Part shown: positions 17,722 to 26,099 of the stretch, in pieces
Position numbering within the stretch: the stretch's first letter is position 1
Layout of the letters: the number at the start of each line of letters is the position of its first letter
Origin: Bacillus sp. UNC41MFS5
Lineage (GTDB): Bacteria > Bacillota > Bacilli > Bacillales_B > DSM-18226
DNA length: 64,000 bases
Reading direction: 5' to 3'
Assembly: GCF_000686805.1 (NCBI RefSeq)
Contig: NZ_JMLP01000010.1
Coordinates: 62,001-126,000 of the forward strand
Program-made: the position numbers and the translations under genes
Notes under the pieces: generated by a model
Database searches by the model: none
What the model was told of the DNA's origin: nothing
The model's input: the letters and a program-made list of their open reading frames with translations, nothing else

Positions 17722-18104
17722 CTAGCTAAATCCCCCTCAAATACGAAAATATTAATTTTCAAAAAATTAAATATATTAAAAATTATTCTAGTATTTTTTT
17801 GAAAGAAAATCAATAGTTATCGTAAAAATATTTTTTCGCTTTAAAGCAACATAATTGTAAATCCATAATTCCCATGGTAAATAACCTATATTTTCTGCTA
17901 AAAAATAAAAATGCCTCCATTTTAAGTGGAGGCATTTTCAGGATATCGAAAAACTTTGGACAGCCTTTTTTATTTCAATTTCTTTAACAATTCACCGCGT
18001 TAATTTGTTTAATATAATTATATTGTATATCTTTTCAACAGAGTGTTTTCAATAAAGACCCTTAACTCAACTAATAATATTATGAAGACGTGGTGAAATG
18101 ATTA
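17722..18104. other. Intergenic region, AT-rich, no gene seen
   Basis: I find no coding potential here. The region holds the upstream sequence of the TrpX-like gene and one GCCTCCA hairpin at 17907-17938. No T-box or other riboswitch consensus is recognisable. Confidence 0.6.
17907..17938 (-). repeat. GCCTCCA hairpin, copy 1
   Basis: AAAATGCCTCCA/TGGAGGCATTTT is a 12-bp perfect stem; on the minus strand a T-rich tail follows. A near-identical hairpin occurs at 18629-18657. It could be a terminator on the minus strand, but no complete minus-strand gene precedes it. Confidence 0.6.
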
Positions 18105-18105
18105 T

Positions 18106-18455
18106 TTAAGCCAAAAGATTCTAGACAAAGTGAATATGAACTTGTTTCTATCGATGAATTAGTTTCCGCCGATCAGCTTCTTAGTTTGATTGATAAATAT
18201 ATGAATTTTCATTTCTTCTTGAAAAAGTTCTCCCTTGGATTCCAATATCTTTCAGGAAATCTTTGATGAGAATGTGCTTCAAGCAATGAAAGAATCACAG
18301 AAAGGTCGGTGGTCGGGAATTATTAACGGACTATACTTACTTAAAGGTCAATGATAATATGCATAAGTTCACAAAAGAAGTGGTTGAAGTAGAGACTCGT
18401 GAATACTTTGAAGAACTTAATAAGGCAATTGAAGAGGACAGAATAAAAAGATTGC
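18106..18455 (+). pseudogene. Decayed IS1182-family transposase
   Basis: Short in-frame stretches in different frames match the N-terminal part of IS1182-type transposases. At 18114-18206 the translation starts FKPKDSRQSEYELVSIDEL, at 18237 onward DSNIFQEIFDE, and at 18320-18452 TDYTYLKVNDNMHKFTKE followed by VVEVETREYFEEL. Family members have YEMV.IDELVP.DHL, then TDSTHLKANAN.HKFTKEVV at the same relative order. There are stops, frameshifts and an internal deletion, so the element is dead. No terminal repeats or target duplication could be recognised. Confidence 0.75.
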
Positions 18456-18498
18456 AACACATTTGCAAGTTTGGAAAAATGTGTGTTGCAATTCTTTG

Positions 18499-18546
18499 GG
18501 TTGATTTGGCCCCTGTTGATTGGAGCGGAAATCAACAGGCCCAGTT
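18499..18546 (+). repeat. GC-rich MITE-like repeat, copy A (core deleted)
   Basis: TTGATTTGGC is followed by CTGTTGATTGGAGCGGAA fused directly to ATCAACAGG. These are the two ends of the element seen in full at 33635-33815 and 41464-41618, joined without the roughly 100-base GC-rich core. The remaining ends still form a perfect hairpin. It lies just after the dead transposase. Confidence 0.7.
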
Positions 18547-18599
18547 TCATGAGCAACTTATAATATTAATCGTTTTTTGCTTAAGACAAAATAAAAATC

Positions 18600-18623
18600 T
18601 GCCGAGAAAACCCCTTTCTCGAC
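18600..18623 (-). terminator. Terminator downstream of the 42-codon gene
   Basis: Minus strand TGTCGAGAAA-gggg-TTTTCTCGGCA is followed by a T-rich run (GATTTTTATTTTG). Confidence 0.7.
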
Positions 18624-18628
18624 AAACT

Positions 18629-18657
18629 GAATGCCTCCATATAAAATGGAGGCATTC
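18629..18657 (-). repeat. GCCTCCAT hairpin, copy 2
   Basis: GAATGCCTCCAT/ATGGAGGCATTC forms a 12-bp perfect stem. It shares its arms with the hairpin at 17907-17938 on the other side of the transposase relic. Confidence 0.6.
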
Positions 18658-18685
18658 TAAGAATTATCTTTTCAATAATACTATT

Positions 18686-18814
18686 CTACCAATCTCGGGT
18701 ATTTTCAAGTAAAAGGTCAATTTCAACTTTTTTAACGATATTATTATTTTTCTCAGATGTTAGATTTGACGTTGCTTCTAGTAATTTGTCGATATCGATT
18801 AGTACAGTACCCAT
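18686..18814 (-). CDS. Hypothetical 42-residue protein
   Basis: A short ORF beginning MGTVLIDIDKLLEATSNLTS and ending LLLENTRDW. A canonical AGGAGG lies 6 bases upstream of the ATG, and two hairpins, one a convincing terminator, follow on the same strand. These signals argue for a real small gene. It has no membrane segment or cysteines and is acidic with an amphipathic look. I do not recognise a family. Confidence 0.55.
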   Translation of the reverse strand: MGTVLIDIDKLLEATSNLTSEKNNNIVKKVEIDLLLENTRDW

Positions 18815-18983
18815 TTCTAACCTCCTGAATGCTAGTTTGTTATTGTTTGATAAATCATTCGACTATTTCATTCAAATAATGGGGGTACCTTCTCAATTAA
18901 TCTCAAAAAATATAAAAAAAGGGCTAATACATACTGTAGATAGCTAGTGAAAGTATGATATTTTTCACTAAGTTCAAATTATA

Positions 18984-20144
18984 TCATGCGGTGTTTTCCA
19001 ACGTTGTTCGTTTATCACCTTGGTTGAAAAAGTACTTCATCATCGGTGGTGTAACAATGGTTGTCACTAGCACAACTACCACTAATACGGCAAAAAGTTC
19101 CTCGGTGATTAAGTTAGTTTCTAAACCAATTGTGGCAATAATTAACGCAACCTCTCCACGTGAAACCATGGCTGCACCAATTCCAAGGGAATTCTTCCAA
19201 GAAAAGCGTGCCATTTTTGCTCCCGCAGCTGCACCAATTAACTTGGTTAAAATAGCAAGGATACTAAGGCCCAACATAAGACCCAGATGTTGAGAGATTC
19301 CATCAAAACTTACTGACAAACCAATCGAAGTGAAAAATACAGGCACGAAAATAGAATAACTAATGGTCTCCACTTTCTTAAATATTTCATTTTTATAATT
19401 TGTCTGACTAATAGCAACCCCAGCGATATAGGCACCAATAATACCCGCAACACCTGTTAATTCCGCTGCATAAACAAACAGAAAACAAATAATTAATGCA
19501 CCCGTAACAAGCGATTCTGTGACCTTTAATGGGGCAAATTTCTTTAATAGCCATGGAACAATCTTCCAAGCTACTAAAATAGCACCCGAGAAAAAGAGGA
19601 CCTTTTTTATAATCATCATGCTTAAATTTACTTCGTCTCCAGCCATACTCATGAGGAAGGCTAAAGCAATGATCACAAGAACATCATCAATGACCGCTGC
19701 ACCTAAAATTGTTGTCCCTTCTTTAGATTGAATCTTATTTAACTCTTTCAGTGCTTGAACTGAAATACTAACACTAGTTGCGGAAAGTAATAATCCTAAA
19801 AATAATGCTTCGATGGTTGTCATATTCAGCAAAACCCCTGACAGAAAACCTGCCAATAAAGGAACAATGATTCCGCTGATCCCTACAAAAGTTGATGCCT
19901 TCCAAGTCCGTCTAAATTCATGGATATCAGTCTCCAGCCCTGCGATAAACATTAATAAGATCACACCAATTTGGCTTAGGTCTGCCAAGGTTTTCGTTTC
20001 TGAAATTAGCCCCAAAACGGCAGGTCCGATAATAACCCCAATTAATAACTTTCCTAAAACTGATGGCTGGCCTAATTTAACACTAATATCCCCAGCAATC
20101 TTTGAGGCAAATAAAATAATGGCTAATTCTAAAATTAATTCCAT
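18984..20144 (-). CDS. CPA2 cation:proton antiporter (GerN/NapA type)
   Basis: 386 residues, about 12 membrane helices. The discontinuous-helix block TSVSISVQALKEL (about 123-135) and the ion-site pair Asp153-Asp154 in VIDDVLVII are typical of the Na+/H+ exchanger family; length and sequence style fit GerN of B. cereus, a Na+/H+-K+ antiporter used in germination. No RCK/TrkA regulatory domain is attached. AAGGAG gives the start. It has its own promoter (20318-20290) and a structured leader with two hairpins, which suggests regulation by premature termination. Ion specificity is inferred. Confidence 0.88.
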   Translation of the reverse strand: MELILELAIILFASKIAGDISVKLGQPSVLGKLLIGVIIGPAVLGLISETKTLADLSQIGVILLMFIAGLETDIHEFRRTWKASTFVGISGIIVPLLAGFLSGVLLNMTTIEALFLGLLLSATSVSISVQALKELNKIQSKEGTTILGAAVIDDVLVIIALAFLMSMAGDEVNLSMMIIKKVLFFSGAILVAWKIVPWLLKKFAPLKVTESLVTGALIICFLFVYAAELTGVAGIIGAYIAGVAISQTNYKNEIFKKVETISYSIFVPVFFTSIGLSVSFDGISQHLGLMLGLSILAILTKLIGAAAGAKMARFSWKNSLGIGAAMVSRGEVALIIATIGLETNLITEELFAVLVVVVLVTTIVTPPMMKYFFNQGDKRTTLENTA

Positions 20145-20152
20145 CCAATCAC

Positions 20153-20284
20153 TACTCCTTTAAAAAAAATAAAAGGGTCTGTGTTTTAACAGACCCTTTT
20201 TGAATATACAAAAAAGCCCGTCAACTAAGGGACATAGTAGTCCCTTGGTGACAGGCTCCTCCAGATACAACAGATATTTTATTA
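20153..20284 (-). ncRNA. Candidate structured leader (attenuator or riboswitch) of the antiporter gene
   Basis: From the predicted start near 20283 the leader contains two hairpins. Hairpin 1 (about 20256-20211): outer AGCCTGTCA/TTGACGGGCT and inner AAGGGAC/GTCCCTT, ending in TTTTTT. Hairpin 2 (about 20200-20169): AAAAGGGTCTGT/ACAGACCCTTTT, ending in a long T-run right before the AAGGAG. Either one alone looks like an intrinsic terminator. Hairpin 1 could simply terminate the upstream 1135-codon gene, but the promoter lies before it. I do not recognise a known riboswitch class. Confidence 0.5.
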
Positions 20285-20289
20285 ATCCT

Positions 20290-20318
20290 ATTATAACATT
20301 ACTTATATTAACCTTCAA
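20290..20318 (-). promoter_or_regulatory. Sigma-A promoter of the antiporter gene
   Basis: On the minus strand TTGAAG (20318-20313), 17-base spacer, TATAAT (20295-20290). This places transcription start near 20283, so both downstream hairpins belong to the antiporter mRNA leader. Confidence 0.65.
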
Positions 20319-20349
20319 TCAAATATAGTCGAAACACGTGATTCTTCCT

Positions 20350-23300
20350 TTAATGCCACTTTTTCATTGTACCAATTACTTTTTCCTTTAGGACCATAAT
20401 AAAGGTGGTTTCTCCTTTATTCACTTTTTGCTTATTCCATTCATTAAAGCTGGCAACCGTAATTAAGAAGAGTCCGGCAATTAATAAATAGAACCACCAC
20501 GGCATATTCCCCCAGTACGGTCTTGTTTGCAGGAATACGTTTAATAATAAAACGCCAGCTCCTACAAAGAAATATGATTTTATTTGTAAGAACATTCCAG
20601 CCAACAACGACAACATGGAAAGCGTCCCGACAATGATTGCATCATAAATTGTGTTGCTCGCCAAGCCATCTTGAATTAATAATAATGAAACGATGAGTAG
20701 GACTCCCCATTGAACAGCTTTCGTAACCTCCGCATATCGCCCCTTCAAACAACTGCGAATGAAAATGATCAGAATAATAAAGGGAAGAACAATTACTTCC
20801 CGCTCCCATAATGGCGGAATATTTAGCTTAGCCATGATTGAATAGTATGGTTGTAATAAATAGGCTCCGCCAAGTATGGTCATTAGGACAGATAACCTTT
20901 CAGGTACTCTTTTTCTTTGCAGTAAAAATGAAATTGCGATCAGCATGCCCGGCATTGCATGACTCCAAATAAATGGATCCTCGAACAAATACATAAGACC
21001 GAAAAACATGAATGAAACCAGCGTAAAACCGTCTATTTTTATTTGCTGAATTTTTGGTGCATATTCAACTAGCTGTTTGTAAACCAATTGTCCTATCATC
21101 GAAAGAACAATTCCTACCCCTCCAGTGACTAGCAATTTAGCAACTTCACCTACGTCACCCATATAAGTGAATTCTATTGTACCAATAAATACTAAAAATA
21201 AAGGAACAATCCCTAGAACATCCCAGTGGATTTTATGCAAATAAAACACTGTTCCTAAAGCATAGGCAAGCGTACCAAGATATGGCAGCAGATCAAACGG
21301 ATAAGTAATCAACGTAAACACAATTCCCATTATTGAAAATGGGACTAAATAATAAGCCGTCCGTTTTTTATATTCATCTTTTGCGAAGAAAGCAAACAAG
21401 AATAGTAGCGCACTTGTAAACACAAAATCATAGTTTCCAAAAGATTGATTGATTATTTGATCGAACCCTGTTGAAACTATAAAGAATAAGGTAGTAAAAC
21501 TACCATAAAGAAAAGCTTTAATTTTCCATTCTACTGTCATCAACTTTGTGCTAATCGCATAGACAAACAACGCAAAGATAAAGCTGTAAATGGAGTCTGT
21601 CTGAAATGCGAACCATGTGAATAATAGCGTCAGTGGATAAATGCTGTGTCCTACCCAACCAAAAGCAAATGATATGTTCAAATCATTTTTCCGGCAGAGA
21701 TAGGCGATCAGCAGCATGATCACTGCACTCGTAGAAGTGATTAAGGAATTCATGGTATGACTTAAAGTAAAGTTCAGCATAATGGCTTGGATAATTGAAA
21801 AATACGAAATCAGCGCAGCGATACTTACTAAAAAAGGAACCCACTTCGTCCCAATCTTTTTATACAAATAATAATACATTCCAATCCCAACTAACAGAAT
21901 AAGCGGTTGAACCCAGACATGGTTAATTTGATTAAACAATGCTTGGAGAATGGCCACAGTATAATGTGCATGGGATGTATACAAAGAGATTTTTTCCAAC
22001 CTCTTATCCCCTATTGCTCTCCACACAAAACTTGATAATAATACAAGGATGGCAGCAATAGTAAAATTGGCTCCATACCCAAATTCTTTAAGATATAAAG
22101 AAAAGTTACTATTCATTTCTTCTCCAAAAGCAGCGATGGAAAGACCAAGTAAACTAGGAGTAATCCATACAGCGGCTTCCTTTAGGAAAATCCTTGCTTC
22201 TCTCTTATAAACTAAATAGGCAGCAACCATAAATAAGCATAAGAGAACACCTAATTCCCACCATAATAACAACGAAATAGCCGTCATCATAGCAATCACC
22301 ATGACCGACATACCAACATCTCTGGAGGCAGTCTGAATGTTCTTTACATACTTTGAAAGGTGCCCAATACCTAACACACTAAATAGGATAAAACCTGTGA
22401 TAAATAATTGTAGAGAGAAATTTATTGTATCAAAAGGCTGGCTTATTAATGCAATGATTTCATAAATGCTAGAGGCAGCAAAAACCGCGCTTAAATACGG
22501 ATATAACCTTCTTGAACTGTGCTGGGACAAATAAACAAAGTTAACTGCAATGATGAAATAAGCAAGCATAAGCACAATCGACGGATTCCCTGCACGCAGG
22601 AGAATTCCTTCGAGACTTATATAAATAAATGCCATACCGGATATTATTGCACTTGTATATTGAAATGCTTTATTTAATGAAAACTGGTTATTCAAAGCCC
22701 TTGGAACAAAGACCATTCCAAATCCGACCAGAGCATAGATTATCGCTCCAAAAGAATCCAGGAAGCTGTGCTCAATTAACTGATAAGCACCATAAACAAT
22801 CATGATACTAAAAATGAAATGATATTCCCTTCGGCCGCTTACATAAATCATTGATAAATATATAATCGCTGTTAACAGCAAATTGAAGCTGTATAAGACC
22901 TTGTTATCGAATAAAAAAAGCATAAACAGTGTACACAAAACAAGATTCACTTGGACATAAGGGATAAATTCCTTCGTAAAAAGTTTGATAGATTCCCTAT
23001 TCTTTAACTTATGATAAACAAAAATAAAGATGGCATTGAAAATCATCATACCCAAGTAGAAGAAATCAATCTCCAGATGAAAACTAGCTAAAAGAAAGGC
23101 CATCCCAAGAGATACCGAAACAAAAGCGAACCAAACAAATAATCTTGATGCTAAGCTTTTTGCAAATAAATAGTAAACAATGACTGGAAGCAAGCTACCC
23201 AGCATTCCGAGTAAATAACGCCCTTCCCCAGTAATTGATAAATAGGATCCTAAAAGCCCAAACCATCCCAATGAGAGAATAAATATTGGTAAAAACAAAC

Positions 23301-23757
23301 TTCCAAGGACAGTAAAGGCAAAAGCTGTTTTTTCTATTTTCAATACTTTTTTCGTTAAAAAGGCAATTCCATAAAATAATATAGCAACAATTGCAATGGA
23401 CCCACTTTTCATGAAATTTGTCATAGATTCCCAATTACTTGTTGCAACAAACAAGCCACCGATTAGTAAGAAGATTACTCCGATGTTTAATAACCACGTA
23501 ATATTCCTTTCACGAAGCTCTTCTGGTGTTGGTGTCTTCTTCACTTTCGCAGGTTTTTTAGCTACTGGAGTATGGACTTGCCTGCTTTTTTCATTTACAG
23601 AAGTTTTTGTCTCCATTTCAATTAAATCTAGATGGTATTGGTGATGTGCTCTTGCAACTGTGTCGACCATTGCATTAGAAAGGTACCCCTCCTCTCGTAA
23701 TGTGTATAACTCTTTTCTAAAAATTTTCCGCTGCTCTTCTCGTATATTCAAATCCAT
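20350..23757 (-). CDS. Very large polytopic membrane protein of unknown function
   Basis: 1135 residues from the ATG at 23757, which has GGGGAG upstream; the in-frame TTG at 23772 would place that site inside the gene. Residues 1 to about 85 are soluble and end in a basic, proline-rich stretch (VAKKPAKVKKTPTPEEL). The remainder is almost entirely hydrophobic, with some thirty membrane helices and short loops. Similar giant proteins occur in Bacillaceae under names such as SCO7613 C-terminal domain-containing membrane protein; DUF2157-like features may occur in the first helices. No catalytic motif is seen. It appears monocistronic. Confidence 0.8.
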   Translation of the reverse strand: MDLNIREEQRKIFRKELYTLREEGYLSNAMVDTVARAHHQYHLDLIEMETKTSVNEKSRQVHTPVAKKPAKVKKTPTPEELRERNITWLLNIGVIFLLIGGLFVATSNWESMTNFMKSGSIAIVAILFYGIAFLTKKVLKIEKTAFAFTVLGSLFLPIFILSLGWFGLLGSYLSITGEGRYLLGMLGSLLPVIVYYLFAKSLASRLFVWFAFVSVSLGMAFLLASFHLEIDFFYLGMMIFNAIFIFVYHKLKNRESIKLFTKEFIPYVQVNLVLCTLFMLFLFDNKVLYSFNLLLTAIIYLSMIYVSGRREYHFIFSIMIVYGAYQLIEHSFLDSFGAIIYALVGFGMVFVPRALNNQFSLNKAFQYTSAIISGMAFIYISLEGILLRAGNPSIVLMLAYFIIAVNFVYLSQHSSRRLYPYLSAVFAASSIYEIIALISQPFDTINFSLQLFITGFILFSVLGIGHLSKYVKNIQTASRDVGMSVMVIAMMTAISLLLWWELGVLLCLFMVAAYLVYKREARIFLKEAAVWITPSLLGLSIAAFGEEMNSNFSLYLKEFGYGANFTIAAILVLLSSFVWRAIGDKRLEKISLYTSHAHYTVAILQALFNQINHVWVQPLILLVGIGMYYYLYKKIGTKWVPFLVSIAALISYFSIIQAIMLNFTLSHTMNSLITSTSAVIMLLIAYLCRKNDLNISFAFGWVGHSIYPLTLLFTWFAFQTDSIYSFIFALFVYAISTKLMTVEWKIKAFLYGSFTTLFFIVSTGFDQIINQSFGNYDFVFTSALLFLFAFFAKDEYKKRTAYYLVPFSIMGIVFTLITYPFDLLPYLGTLAYALGTVFYLHKIHWDVLGIVPLFLVFIGTIEFTYMGDVGEVAKLLVTGGVGIVLSMIGQLVYKQLVEYAPKIQQIKIDGFTLVSFMFFGLMYLFEDPFIWSHAMPGMLIAISFLLQRKRVPERLSVLMTILGGAYLLQPYYSIMAKLNIPPLWEREVIVLPFIILIIFIRSCLKGRYAEVTKAVQWGVLLIVSLLLIQDGLASNTIYDAIIVGTLSMLSLLAGMFLQIKSYFFVGAGVLLLNVFLQTRPYWGNMPWWFYLLIAGLFLITVASFNEWNKQKVNKGETTFIMVLKEKVIGTMKKWH

Positions 23758-23954
23758 AAAATCTCCCCACAATCATACTAAAATGGAAATAATACCAAAT
23801 TTTTCTTTATAGTGTAATTTTACACCATTTATGAATATTTTCCAATATATTCTCAAAAAAACGTAATCCTTCGCATCTCTTTCTTAAAGATTTTACGTTT
23901 GGGTAAAATATCTGTATGATGTAAGAGGATTTACTTAAATAGACGGAGGAAACT

Positions 23955-24431
23955 ATGCTTACATATAATGAAAAATTAGCGATTATCGAATCATTTCCTG
24001 AATTGGAGAGAAAAAATGTTTCACTAGGACGAGTCAATTTTCAGTTCGAAGGCAGTGTCTCAGATAAGAAAAACATTGTTTATCACTTACACCCAAACGG
24101 GAATGGATTTATTTATGCTGGACAGTTGGACAATTATGATACGGATGAAAAAGGAATGGTCAATATCCGTGATTACTCCGAAGACCAACTCCGTAAATTG
24201 TTAAAACAATCAATTCAATCCCTATCTCCAGTCGAAAAAACGGCTGCAGAAGAAGCGATTATTGGAGATTCAAAAGAGGAGCGTTGGGTAGATAGTGAAA
24301 ATAGTGTCCTAATTCTAGTGGAAGAAAATGAATCCTGGAATATCTATTACGGGTTAAACCTGGATGCAACCTTTGATACCTATGAGGAAGCTGAGATGTT
24401 TTTACAAGAAGAGGGTTTTACTAGGCAGTAA
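23955..24431 (+). CDS. Hypothetical protein, 158 residues
   Basis: A soluble acidic protein with no signal peptide or membrane helix. GGAGGA lies 6 bases upstream of the ATG and a perfect palindromic terminator follows 12 bases after the stop. It starts MLTYNEKLAIIESFPELERK and contains HLHPNGNGFIYAGQLDNYD. I recognise it as the kind of conserved uncharacterised Bacillus protein, without a named family. It is divergent from the large membrane protein gene. Confidence 0.75.
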   Translation: MLTYNEKLAIIESFPELERKNVSLGRVNFQFEGSVSDKKNIVYHLHPNGNGFIYAGQLDNYDTDEKGMVNIRDYSEDQLRKLLKQSIQSLSPVEKTAAEEAIIGDSKEERWVDSENSVLILVEENESWNIYYGLNLDATFDTYEEAEMFLQEEGFTRQ

Positions 24432-24442
24432 ATGAATGAAAC

Positions 24443-24466
24443 AAGGCGGTGCATCTGCACCGCCTT
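24443..24466 (+). terminator. Bidirectional terminator
   Basis: AAGGCGGTGCA-tc-TGCACCGCCTT, an 11-bp perfect stem between convergent genes. Only a short T tract follows. Confidence 0.75.
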
Positions 24467-24470
24467 TACT

Positions 24471-24983
24471 TTATATACTTTCTTTGTCGATCCATTCGTC
24501 TAAGCGGATAATGCTTTGTTTGGCTCGTTCATATTCAATCGTCCGATAATGATGCATACCGCCTTCTTCTTCATCCTTTTCATCGGCCCATTTAACAATT
24601 TGTTGTAATGGTGTCCGGACAATATCATTAGATGGCAAAAATGAGTCGGTATGGAATAAAATGGCGAGTGCGATTGACTTTGCTTTGATTGGATTTTCAC
24701 CAAGGCGAATCAAGAGCTTATGGGCCCTTTCCGCCCCTTTGATTGGGTGAATGTCATTTTGTTTGTATAAGTCATAATCCCATTTTCCATTTTTATACCA
24801 TGTATAATGACCCATGTCATGGAGGAGTCCTGCTTTTGCAGCAATGTCTACATCCAGTTGATGTTCCTTCCCTAATTGAAAGGCATGGTAGGCAACTGCA
24901 ATCGCATGGGCAAGACCTGAACGATTCAAATATTTTTGGGCAATATGATGTTCAAATATATTCAATAAGGTAACGTCTCTCAT
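24471..24983 (-). CDS. HD-domain phosphohydrolase-like protein
   Basis: 170 residues. The HD signature is visible: His in LAHAIAVAYHAF, then GLLHDMGHYTWY (the HD pair) and a later conserved Asp in KWADEKDEEEGG. HD proteins of this size are metal-dependent phosphohydrolases, often on nucleotides; the substrate is not evident. AGGAGAGG provides the ribosome site. It is monocistronic and convergent with the 158-residue gene. Confidence 0.82.
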   Translation of the reverse strand: MRDVTLLNIFEHHIAQKYLNRSGLAHAIAVAYHAFQLGKEHQLDVDIAAKAGLLHDMGHYTWYKNGKWDYDLYKQNDIHPIKGAERAHKLLIRLGENPIKAKSIALAILFHTDSFLPSNDIVRTPLQQIVKWADEKDEEEGGMHHYRTIEYERAKQSIIRLDEWIDKESI

Positions 24984-25066
24984 GCGAAGCCTCTCCTAAC
25001 TTTTTTAAAATAATATATTTTTCTTATTATATGATAACAATTGGTACATGGCTATTTTTTATTTAT

Positions 25067-25102
25067 AAAAAATAGCAGCAAGCATTTAAATGCCTGCTGC
25101 TA
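25067..25102 (-). terminator. Terminator downstream of the nuclease gene
   Basis: TAGCAGCA...GCATTT/AAATGC...TGCTGCTA forms a 14-bp stem with one A-C mismatch, followed on the minus strand by TTTTTT. Confidence 0.8.
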
Positions 25103-25119
25103 CCTTTAAACAAATTATT

Positions 25120-26013
25120 TTAACGCTTCGACTTCCGATAGCCTTGATCCTGTGCTTCTTTTTCTGAACAGAACCAGACGATATTGTCTGTGGTGGATTT
25201 GTAATAACTACCACCAGGTACATGATAAATATGAGAATTTGCATTCCCTTTAATTTTCCCTTTACAATCCAAGTTAGTTTCTTGATCATCATTTGGGTTA
25301 TTTTCATAATTATTTCCAGATGATGTGTTTGGATTTGTCCCTTTTTCACCTGCGCTCTTGGTATTATCCGTGTTATACCCATCCTCTAGGGCATAATTTT
25401 CAATGGACCAAATGCCTATACCCTTTTTTTGTGCTTTCTTTTGGATCGCATAAAATTCATCAACATATTGAGTATTGGGTGCATAGATATAGGCTACTCG
25501 TGCAAGTCCTTCCTCAAGCAGCATTTCATTAAACATTTTTCCATTTACATAAATATAAGCAAGTAACCGACCATATTTATCTCGTCCTTCGCCAATTCCA
25601 GGTTCTATTTCAACTTTTGTACCGACAGCGAGAATCTTCTTAGTGTACTCAGACGCTTCCGGTCCAAATGGTTGAACACCTAAGCGGGGATGGTGTGTCT
25701 CTGGTGTATCCACACAGAGCATTCTGACCTTTTCGACCGTCCCATTAAGATTAATCTCAACGGTATCCCCATCGACATTCTTTACAATAGTAGCGGGAAG
25801 CAATTTCTTATTAGCAGTTTTCTGCTCTGGAACTTCAGATTGAGATGGTGAAGCATCGCTCGTTTCATTCGTATTCACTTCTTTATTCTTGATAATAGAG
25901 GTTGGTTTTGGTTCATTCTTATCCTTTGAGGTTTCGCTATCAGTACACCCAGTGAGAATGATAGGGATAAGGACGAGTAATGAAATGATTAATTGGTAAA
26001 TTCTCTTGTTCAT
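25120..26013 (-). CDS. Surface-anchored thermonuclease-family lipoprotein
   Basis: 297 residues. A lipoprotein signal ends ILTGC (Cys23). After a low-complexity linker, a staphylococcal-nuclease domain runs from about residue 74 to 210, with DGDTVEI (metal), RMLCVDTPE (catalytic Arg and Glu region) and GRDKYGRLLAY (second catalytic Arg). A second low-complexity stretch leads to a C-terminal module CKGKIKGNANSHIYHVPGG ending YRKSKR, often found behind SNase domains. Expected role: Ca2+-dependent extracellular nucleic-acid hydrolysis. Monocistronic with its own terminator. Confidence 0.88.
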   Translation of the reverse strand: MNKRIYQLIISLLVLIPIILTGCTDSETSKDKNEPKPTSIIKNKEVNTNETSDASPSQSEVPEQKTANKKLLPATIVKNVDGDTVEINLNGTVEKVRMLCVDTPETHHPRLGVQPFGPEASEYTKKILAVGTKVEIEPGIGEGRDKYGRLLAYIYVNGKMFNEMLLEEGLARVAYIYAPNTQYVDEFYAIQKKAQKKGIGIWSIENYALEDGYNTDNTKSAGEKGTNPNTSSGNNYENNPNDDQETNLDCKGKIKGNANSHIYHVPGGSYYKSTTDNIVWFCSEKEAQDQGYRKSKR

Positions 26014-26061
26014 TGCAAGTTCCCCTTAATGTTATTTCCGATAATTTTTGTAGCAAAAGAA

Positions 26062-26092
26062 AAAGAGAGAAGGTTTCGCTTCTTCTCTCTTT
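26062..26092 (-). terminator. Terminator of ltaS
   Basis: AAAGAGAGAAG/CTTCTCTCTTT, 11-bp stem directly after the ltaS stop, with a T-rich tail on the minus strand. Confidence 0.75.
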
Positions 26093-26099
26093 AACCGTG

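Noticed and set aside
16723..18060. T-box or other riboswitch upstream of the TrpX-like lipoprotein gene
   Set aside because: No AGGGTGG-type T-box core or specifier stem could be found on the minus strand; only an AT-rich leader is present.
18341..18712. Open frames of 71 and 117 codons over the transposase relic
   Set aside because: They lack ribosome sites; the plus-strand one contains transposase sequence only in its first part and then runs into repeat copy A and hairpins.
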